Assembly (NCBI GenBank): GCA_905233295.1
Contig: CAJODX010000131.1
Coordinates: 1,126 to 6,822 of the forward strand
Direction: 5' to 3'
Length of the DNA: 5,697 nt
Source of the DNA: an uncultured Synergistales bacterium
Lineage (GTDB): Bacteria > Synergistota > Synergistia > Synergistales > Aminobacteriaceae
Shown here: piece by piece, positions 1 to 4,668 of the stretch
How positions within the stretch are numbered: position 1 is the first letter of the stretch
How the letters are laid out: each line of letters begins with the position of its first letter
Position numbers and translations under genes: made by a program
Notes under the pieces: model-generated
Databases searched by the model: none
Seen by the model: the letters and a program-made list of their open reading frames with translations, nothing else
What the model was told of the DNA's origin: nothing

Positions 1-1023
1 AGCGTTAGTTACATTTTCAGTTGCGCCGGTTGATGTTGTTCCTGTTGTGTTGACTGGGAAACTTGAAAGAAGACTGCCCAGTTTGGCTTTGATTTTATTC
101 ATTGCGTAGTCTGTTGAAAATCTCTCTTTTGCGGAGCTGCTTATCTCGCTGAACGTTGATTGCGTAATGGTCGTTGTCGGCGTTGTCGGCGTTGCAGAAG
201 ATTTCGGATACGTGTATGTCGTGCCGCCCGTCAAAGCTTGCGGTGATGTCGTTGATGAAACAGTCAGGCTGCCCGTTCCCAATACAACAGAGCCAAACGT
301 TATCGGAATATTTTCCAGTTCATCGAATTCCACAATAGCTTTGTTTCTCTTTGTGATATTTTTTTCAATGTAACCGTCAAGCGCGGTATATTCGCCTCTA
401 TTAACTGTCGGATTGTCAAGCCACAGTTCTTTATCGCCCGATATTTTCAGTTTGCTGTTGATTTCAATACTATAATCATCAGTTGCAGTTCCGAACAGCC
501 ATGCCGCAGCGTATGATTTTAACGTGTTGCTTCTGTCGCTTTCTTTTATCTTGCCCGTGATTTTAATTCCGTTCGCTGTAATATCGACAGAAACATCATG
601 GAATGTATAGAAATTGCCGTCTGATTTTACCTCGAAATTTTTGCCTGCAATCGCCTTATTAATGTCGCTCGAAAGAACCTTTACCGTAAACGCAAGGGAA
701 TTGACTTTTCGGAATTTAATATCTCTGCCGTGTGTTCCCCATTCAGATACAGGGTTAAGCTGAAGACCACTCACTCTGGCGGTTGCGGATTCAACGCGGC
801 AGTTCACATTGCTAATATTACCTGCAACGCCGTTTGCTTCAACATAGGCTTCATTGATGAGACCTGTCGAATCAGGCTGACCCGAAACTGTCAAAGTAAC
901 TTTGCCAGACGTTATCTTTGGGACGTAATAGTCAAACAAATCGCCAATCGCATCGCCATAAGCCGGAGTGAAGGCGGAAACACTGAGCGCGGAAAACATG
1001 AGTAGAAACAAAAGTTTTTTCAT
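1..1023 (-). CDS. Exported DUF2993/LmeA-like protein, C-terminally truncated by window edge
   Basis: The minus strand is open from ATG at 1023 to the window edge (341 codons, no stop), so the C-terminus is missing. Residues 2-3 are lysines followed by a hydrophobic stretch (LLFLLMFSALSVSA), a Sec signal peptide with possible cleavage after A17 or G23. Residues about 42-160 alternate hydrophobic beta-strands and contain the pattern GLINEAYVEANGV, a SEWG-x(3)-RDIKF segment (93-104) and LAFTVKV (110-116), which I recognise as resembling the DUF2993 (LmeA, phospholipid-binding, BPI/TULIP-like) family. Residues 202-257 look like the end of that domain. A Thr/Ser/Pro-rich linker (about 258-290) then leads to a further region rich in K, S and T. 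LmeA acts in envelope lipid metabolism in mycobacteria; the role here is unknown. The protein is predicted to be periplasmic or surface-exposed. It is divergent from the glycogen genes, with no visible functional link. The reading frame is well supported; the family assignment is from memory. Confidence 0.85.
   Translation of the reverse strand, partial: MKKLLFLLMFSALSVSAFTPAYGDAIGDLFDYYVPKITSGKVTLTVSGQPDSTGLINEAYVEANGVAGNISNVNCRVESATARVSGLQLNPVSEWGTHGRDIKFRKVNSLAFTVKVLSSDINKAIAGKNFEVKSDGNFYTFHDVSVDITANGIKITGKIKESDRSNTLKSYAAAWLFGTATDDYSIEINSKLKISGDKELWLDNPTVNRGEYTALDGYIEKNITKRNKAIVEFDELENIPITFGSVVLGTGSLTVSSTTSPQALTGGTTYTYPKSSATPTTPTTTITQSTFSEISSSAKERFSTDYAMNKIKAKLGSLLSSFPVNTTGTTSTGATENVTNA
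172..195. repeat. 9-bp tandem repeat, about 2.7 copies, in the linker of the exported protein
   Basis: CGTTGTCGG occurs twice back to back (172-180, 181-189) and is followed by the partial copy CGTTGC. On the minus strand it encodes part of the Ala-Thr-Pro-Thr-Thr linker of the DUF2993-like protein. Each unit is three codons, so copy-number change would keep the frame and alter only the linker length. Confidence 0.7.
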
Positions 1024-1034
1024 AACAAACAAAA

Positions 1035-1040
1035 ACCTCC
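1035..1040 (-). promoter_or_regulatory. Ribosome binding site for the exported DUF2993-like protein
   Basis: The minus strand reads GGAGGT, 11 bases before the ATG at 1023. It supports this start, which also places a signal peptide at the very N-terminus. Confidence 0.7.
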
Positions 1041-1092
1041 CGTAAAAAATTTTTTATTGTTGTTTTTGCGTAAAGAAAAATAAGTAACTTGG

Positions 1093-1119
1093 ATAATACT
1101 ACCCCCCCAAAAAAGTCAA
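1093..1119 (-). promoter_or_regulatory. Candidate promoter for the exported protein, with a homopolymer spacer
   Basis: On the minus strand, TTGACT (1114-1119) matches the -35 consensus at five of six bases. TATTAT (1093-1098) is a reasonable -10 box. The spacer is 15 bases, shorter than the usual 16-18, and includes a run of seven G (1102-1108) next to T residues. The position, about 70 bases upstream of the start codon, is sensible. This is a match by eye in AT-rich DNA, so confidence is moderate. Confidence 0.45.
1102..1114. repeat. C7A6 homopolymer stretch in the divergent intergenic region
   Basis: Seven consecutive C (1102-1108) are followed by six A (1109-1114) on the + strand. They fall between the proposed -10 and -35 boxes of the minus-strand promoter (the last A is also part of the -35 box). 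Homopolymers of this kind can slip during replication and change promoter spacing. Confidence 0.8.
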
Positions 1120-1160
1120 AAAAAAATTCAAAAAATAAATCAATCGCCAAAATCATTTTT

Positions 1161-1188
1161 TTGTGAGATAATTTCCCAATAATAAAAT
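1161..1188 (+). promoter_or_regulatory. Candidate sigma-70-type promoter for the glycogen cluster
   Basis: TTGTGA (1161-1166) and TAAAAT (1183-1188) are separated by 16 bases and lie about 75 bases upstream of the glgP start. Both boxes are imperfect (four of six and five of six), and the surrounding DNA is AT-rich, so chance matches are possible. No operator palindrome stands out between this site and the gene. Confidence 0.4.
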
Positions 1189-1244
1189 CCGTTTCAAAAT
1201 TTCTCGCAGGTGGTCAACTTTTCGCCCGTCTGCTAAAAAACCGG

Positions 1245-1251
1245 AAAGGAG
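1245..1251 (+). promoter_or_regulatory. Ribosome binding site for glgP
   Basis: AAAGGAG lies 13 bases before the ATG at 1265, slightly farther than ideal. An in-frame TAA sits immediately before that ATG (1262-1264), so no upstream start in this frame is possible. The next in-frame ATG (1316) has a less convincing upstream sequence. Confidence 0.65.
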
Positions 1252-1264
1252 CTTTATAACGTAA

Positions 1265-2887
1265 ATGATTCAAAGACTGCACAGAAGCGATCTCGGTAAC
1301 TCGCTGAGAACGCTGATGGAAAACGATCCCGCCTTCCGTCCCGTAGCCTACTTTTCAATGGAGGTAGGACTTAAAGAGTCAATTCCGACATATTCCGGAG
1401 GTCTTGGCGTACTAGCGGGCGATATTCTAAAGAGTGCCGCTGACCTTGGTGTTCCTATGGCAGGAGTTACCCTCTTATATAAGAAGGGATATTTTGTTCA
1501 GGAATTTAATCAGGAAGACTGGCAGAAAGAAAAGCCCGTTGTATGGGATCCGTCAAAAGAAATGACTTTGCTTCCCAACACCGTTTCAATAACGATTCAG
1601 GGTCGCGAAATTCAAATTCGCGCATGGGTCTATGAGTGTATCGGCGCAACAGGATACCCTCTCCCGATTTATTTCCTTGACACGGACTTCGAGCCGAATC
1701 ACCCCGATGACAGAAAACTTTGCTGGTATCTCTACGGCGGCGATAACCGTTACAGACTTTGTCAGGAATTTATTCTCGGAGTCGGCGGCTTACGAATGCT
1801 CCGCGCTCTTGGCTACATGAACATCGACACGTTCCATCTTAATGAAGGTCATGCAGGATTCTTAACTCTTGAGCTTATGCGTGAACTCGGCTACTATGAC
1901 CCGGACAGAATCCGCGAGCAGGTTGTCTTCACAACTCACACGCCCGTTCCTGCCGGACACGACTATTTCGAGTTCGGAATGATTGATGATGTATTCCCGG
2001 CTGACGCAAAAGCCACGATTCACAGAATGCTTCCCGACAGACCCGGCGTTTCAATGACAGAACTCGGACTGCGTTACAGCCGCTATGTGAACGGAGTTGC
2101 GAAAAAACATGCTGAAGTCAGCAATGACATGTTCAAAATGGAAACTGTTGACTGGATCACGAACGGCATTCACCCGACAACATGGATAAGCTCGGGAATG
2201 AGAAAACTTTACAACAAACATATTCCGGGCTGGGAACTCGACCCGGGCAGACTTGTTCAGGCACTCACGATACCGAACGAAGAAGTCTGGGCGGCACATC
2301 AGGCTTCAAAGATGAGACTTTTTGCGCGTGTTCTCGAAACGAACGGCGTTCAGCTTGATCCTGATGTTTTAACGATAGGCTTTGCAAGACGCGCCGCGAC
2401 TTACAAGAGAGCGGATTTGCTGCTGACTGATGTTGCCCGTCTGAAAAAAATCGCGGGGAATAAAAAAGTTCAGTTTATTTTTGCAGGAAAATCCCACCCG
2501 CATGATGACGGCGGCAAAAAACTCCTTCAGAGAATCCGCAAGGCTGCAAAAGAACTTGAAAACGATGTTGTGATAGTCTTCATCGACAACTACAACATGG
2601 AAATCGCGTCTCTTTTAACGCAGGGCGTTGACCTTTGGCTTAACACACCTGTAAGACCCAGAGAGGCGAGCGGAACATCGGGAATGAAATGCGCGATGAA
2701 CGGCATAATGAATTTCAGCGTTCTTGACGGCTGGTGGATTGAAGGCTGGATTGAAGACGTAACAGGCTGGTCAATCGGTCCTGAACCCACGGAGACGAGT
2801 GCCAACGCACATTACGATGAAAATCTTGATGCGGTTGATCTCTACGAAAAACTTGAGACGAAAATCACGACAAATGGGTTGACATGA
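1265..2887 (+). CDS. glgP: Alpha-glucan (glycogen/starch) phosphorylase, GT35 family, with disrupted C-terminus
   Basis: Phosphorolysis of alpha-1,4-glucans to glucose-1-phosphate in the cytoplasm, using pyridoxal phosphate. The 540-residue product belongs to the shorter, divergent bacterial/archaeal type of alpha-glucan phosphorylase, lacking the extra N-terminal region of the long forms. Visible family signatures in order are YFSMEVGL and YSGGLGVLAGD near the N-terminus, LYGGDNRYRLCQE (156-168), HLNEGHAGF (191-199), TTHTPVPAGHD (223-233), FARRAATYKR (373-382), FAGK (406-409) and EASGTSGMK (467-475), where K475 is the expected PLP-binding lysine. The catalytic core therefore looks complete. 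The C-terminus does not: after I534 the frame reads TTNGLT and stops, while the expected final helix is encoded in another frame just downstream (2872-2988). A small deletion or a sequencing error is likely. It is the first gene of the cluster, followed by glgA and glgC in the same direction. Confidence 0.93.
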   Translation: MIQRLHRSDLGNSLRTLMENDPAFRPVAYFSMEVGLKESIPTYSGGLGVLAGDILKSAADLGVPMAGVTLLYKKGYFVQEFNQEDWQKEKPVVWDPSKEMTLLPNTVSITIQGREIQIRAWVYECIGATGYPLPIYFLDTDFEPNHPDDRKLCWYLYGGDNRYRLCQEFILGVGGLRMLRALGYMNIDTFHLNEGHAGFLTLELMRELGYYDPDRIREQVVFTTHTPVPAGHDYFEFGMIDDVFPADAKATIHRMLPDRPGVSMTELGLRYSRYVNGVAKKHAEVSNDMFKMETVDWITNGIHPTTWISSGMRKLYNKHIPGWELDPGRLVQALTIPNEEVWAAHQASKMRLFARVLETNGVQLDPDVLTIGFARRAATYKRADLLLTDVARLKKIAGNKKVQFIFAGKSHPHDDGGKKLLQRIRKAAKELENDVVIVFIDNYNMEIASLLTQGVDLWLNTPVRPREASGTSGMKCAMNGIMNFSVLDGWWIEGWIEDVTGWSIGPEPTETSANAHYDENLDAVDLYEKLETKITTNGLT

Positions 2888-2988
2888 TGAAACATACCAT
2901 TGCTCTCGATGCGAGTTTCTTCAACACCCACAGGGTTGTAAGAGAATATGCGTCAAAGGCATACTCGATCGACTTCAGAGGTATGTAG
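2872..2988 (+). pseudogene. glgP: Out-of-frame C-terminal remnant of glgP
   Basis: Reading from 2872 in a frame different from glgP gives 38 residues ending at the TAG at 2986-2988, beginning KWVDMMKHTIALDASFFNTH and containing VVREYASKAY. This matches my recollection of how intact phosphorylases of this type end (W-x2-MM-x4-I-x5-FNT-x-R-x-VREY). In GT-B phosphorylases the C-terminal helix packs back on the N-terminal domain, so losing it would probably impair the enzyme. Going from the glgP frame to this one requires a net -1 shift. The segment joining KLETKI to KWVDMM also seems several residues shorter than in relatives I recall, which argues for a deletion of one or two dozen bases rather than a single-base error. 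Confidence 0.8.
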
Positions 2989-2989
2989 C

Positions 2990-3069
2990 AAAAACAGGCA
3001 GGAACAAGACAGCAGGAAAATTTTTATTAATTTTTATTTTTTCTGAAGCCTGTCTTGTGATTCCTGCTT
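2990..3069 (+). repeat. Long bulged hairpin in the glgP-glgA spacer
   Basis: Three stacked helices can be drawn. GCAGGA (2998-3003) pairs with TCCTGC (3062-3067), ACAAGACAG (3004-3012) with CTGTCTTGT (3050-3058), and CAGGAAAA (3013-3020) with TTTTTCTG (3038-3045, one G-U). Bulges of GAT and AAGC lie on the 3' side, and the loop is a 17-base stretch of A and T only. No T-run follows on the + strand, so it is not a classical terminator of glgP. On the minus strand it is followed by CTGTTTTT. It ends about 10 bases before the ribosome binding site of glgA and could affect mRNA stability or translation. Confidence 0.65.
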
Positions 3070-3080
3070 AATAAAAATCG

Positions 3081-3086
3081 AAAGGA
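3081..3086 (+). promoter_or_regulatory. Weak, distant ribosome binding site for glgA
   Basis: AAAGGA lies 16 bases before the ATG at 3103, longer than usual. No alternative ATG, GTG or TTG in the same frame lies closer, and homology to glycogen synthases begins at about residue 11, so 3103 remains the best start. Confidence 0.45.
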
Positions 3087-3102
3087 ATGTAGTTTATTCA
3101 TA

Positions 3103-4569
3103 ATGGCAGTAAAAAATAGCAGTAATGCTTTGAAAGTGTTATTCGTTACGACAGAGCTTGCTCCGTTTTCAAAAGTCGGAGGGCTCGGCGATGTCGCGGG
3201 ATCTTTGCCTAAGGCTTTGAGTCAGGCTGGTGTTGATGTTCGCGTTATAACTCCGGCGTGGCCAGGAGTTCTTGAAAAAGTTGAAGCCGCAGGACTTAAG
3301 ACTACGACGGTAAGAGCAAAGGTTTACGCAGCTTACGACTGGCGGATTCATTCTGCGAACATTATCAAGGCCGATGTAAACGGCGTTACGACATATTTCC
3401 TCAAATCCGAAGATTACGCAGGCGATATGTATCCCAACCAGCTGAATTTCTGGACGGCTTCACCGTTCGCGATTTTCTGTATGCAGGCACTGGAACTTAA
3501 AGACGCTGTAAACTGGACACCTGACATTTATCACTGCCACGACTGGACATCAGCTTTCCTGCCGTGTGCTCTTGCGTGGCACAGGCATTATCGCCAGACC
3601 GGCGAAAAAAGCATTATGACTCTTCACAATGTTGCCTATCAGGGAGTTTTCGAGCCGTATCCTTTCCTTGATGCGTCAGGTCTTGAGCCTTGGAGCTTTA
3701 ATTCTTCAACAATGGAATTTTACGGACAGGTGAACCTGTTAAAGGGCGGAATAGTTGCAGCTACGGCTGTCAGCACTGTATCGCCAACATACGCAGCCGA
3801 GATTCAGACTTATGAGTCAACCCGCGAGCTTTCAGGAATTTTATATCAGCAGAGAAGCAAGCTTCACGGCATCATCAACGGACTTGACACAAAATTCTGG
3901 AATCCTGAGGAAGACAAAGCTATTCCGGCAAAATTCAGCACAAAAGACCTCAAGGGCAAAGCTTCATGCAAAAAGGCTTTATTACAGCGTGCAGGTCTTG
4001 AGCCCGAAACGAACGCGCCTGTTATCGTGTGCGTAAGCCGCCTTGTCGAACAGAAGGGTTTCGATATGGTCTTTAACGCAGCAGCTCAGATTGCCGAAAC
4101 GGGAGCAAAATTATTGATTCTCGGTAGCGGTCAGGACTGGATCGAAAACGGAATTGCGCATGCGGCTGAAATGTATCCGAACAGCATAAAATTGTTCAAG
4201 GGCTATGACGAGCCTCTGTCGCATCTTCTCTATGCCGGCGGAGATATTTTCTTAATGCCTTCTGTGTTCGAGCCTTGCGGACTTTCTCAGATGATTTCAA
4301 TGAGATACGGCACTGTACCTGTAGTGCGTGAAGTCGGCGGCTTGAAAGACACAGTCTTTGACGTTGACAGACCTGAAGGCGGCAACGGATTCACATTCCT
4401 GACCTGCGATGTTGACGGAATGATGTGGGCATTACGCCGCGCTGTTGACCGTTACAACAACGACAAAGACGCTTGGAAAAAAATAATGCTCGAAGGTATG
4501 CGCGAAGATTTCACATGGGATAAATCAGCCGGTCTTTATAAAGAAATGTACGAGGATTTAATTCAATGA
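3103..4569 (+). CDS. glgA: Glycogen synthase (ADP-glucose type), GT5 family
   Basis: Transfers glucose from ADP-glucose to the non-reducing end of an alpha-1,4-glucan in the cytoplasm, the chain-elongation step of glycogen synthesis. The product has 488 residues, close to the family norm of about 480. The N-terminal GT-B half carries TELAPFSKVGGLGDVAGSLP with the conserved K-x-GGL nucleotide-sugar loop (K24-L28), HCHDW (144-148) and LHNVAYQG. The C-terminal half carries SRLVEQKGFD (312-321, with R313 and K318 the usual phosphate-contacting residues) and FEPCGLSQ, where E390 corresponds to the conserved catalytic-region glutamate, followed by REVGGLKDTV. All key motifs are present and the frame is uninterrupted. 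The start gives a roughly nine-residue N-terminal extension compared with E. coli GlgA. It lies between glgP and glgC in the same direction, with hairpin-containing spacers on both sides, so it is probably in one transcript with them. Confidence 0.97.
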   Translation: MAVKNSSNALKVLFVTTELAPFSKVGGLGDVAGSLPKALSQAGVDVRVITPAWPGVLEKVEAAGLKTTTVRAKVYAAYDWRIHSANIIKADVNGVTTYFLKSEDYAGDMYPNQLNFWTASPFAIFCMQALELKDAVNWTPDIYHCHDWTSAFLPCALAWHRHYRQTGEKSIMTLHNVAYQGVFEPYPFLDASGLEPWSFNSSTMEFYGQVNLLKGGIVAATAVSTVSPTYAAEIQTYESTRELSGILYQQRSKLHGIINGLDTKFWNPEEDKAIPAKFSTKDLKGKASCKKALLQRAGLEPETNAPVIVCVSRLVEQKGFDMVFNAAAQIAETGAKLLILGSGQDWIENGIAHAAEMYPNSIKLFKGYDEPLSHLLYAGGDIFLMPSVFEPCGLSQMISMRYGTVPVVREVGGLKDTVFDVDRPEGGNGFTFLTCDVDGMMWALRRAVDRYNNDKDAWKKIMLEGMREDFTWDKSAGLYKEMYEDLIQ

Positions 4570-4642
4570 AAAACAGTTAGAACTCAGGAGCAGGGAGCAG
4601 AGAATAAAAAATTTTCTGTTCCTCGGTTTCTGAGTTCTAATT
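4569..4642 (+). repeat. Long hairpin in the glgA-glgC spacer
   Basis: An outer perfect 11-bp stem, TTAGAACTCAG (4577-4587) with CTGAGTTCTAA (4630-4640), can extend by two pairs including one G-U. Inside it, 4593-4604 pairs with 4612-4623 over 12 positions, three of them G-U, closing a seven-base loop of A and T. An interior loop of five and six bases separates the two helices. On the + strand the hairpin is followed by an A-rich stretch, not a T-run, so it does not look like a terminator for glgA. On the minus strand it is followed by CTGTTTTT. It ends about a dozen bases before the Shine-Dalgarno sequence of glgC, so a role in processing, stability or attenuation is possible. Confidence 0.75.
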
Positions 4643-4650
4643 AAAAAATA

Positions 4651-4659
4651 AAAGGAGGT
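4651..4659 (+). promoter_or_regulatory. Strong ribosome binding site for glgC
   Basis: AAAGGAGGT is a near-perfect Shine-Dalgarno sequence, with its GGAGG core (4654-4658) 10 bases before the ATG at 4669. It is much stronger than the sites of glgP and glgA and fixes the glgC start. Confidence 0.85.
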
Positions 4660-4668
4660 AAGTTTTCT

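Noticed and set aside
730..1005. A 91-codon + strand open frame within the exported protein gene
   Set aside because: It overlaps the minus-strand gene that has a signal peptide and domain-like pattern, and the peptide shows no family features.
932..1156. A 74-codon minus-strand open frame crossing the intergenic region
   Set aside because: The peptide is rich in Phe, Ile and Leu because it reads AT-rich promoter DNA, and it overlaps the better-supported exported protein in another frame.
1604..1622. Inverted repeat CGCGAA / TTCGCG with a seven-base loop within glgP
   Set aside because: It falls within conserved coding sequence, is short, and is expected by chance in a window of this size.
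2864..2890. Programmed -1 ribosomal frameshift in glgP
   Set aside because: I see no slippery X-XXY-YYZ heptamer in the right frame at the junction, and the apparent loss of several residues there fits a deletion better.
3021..3042. T-rich stretch after the glgP remnant, considered as a terminator tail
   Set aside because: It lies within the loop and inner stem of the spacer hairpin rather than after a GC-rich stem, so it does not form a classical intrinsic terminator on the + strand.
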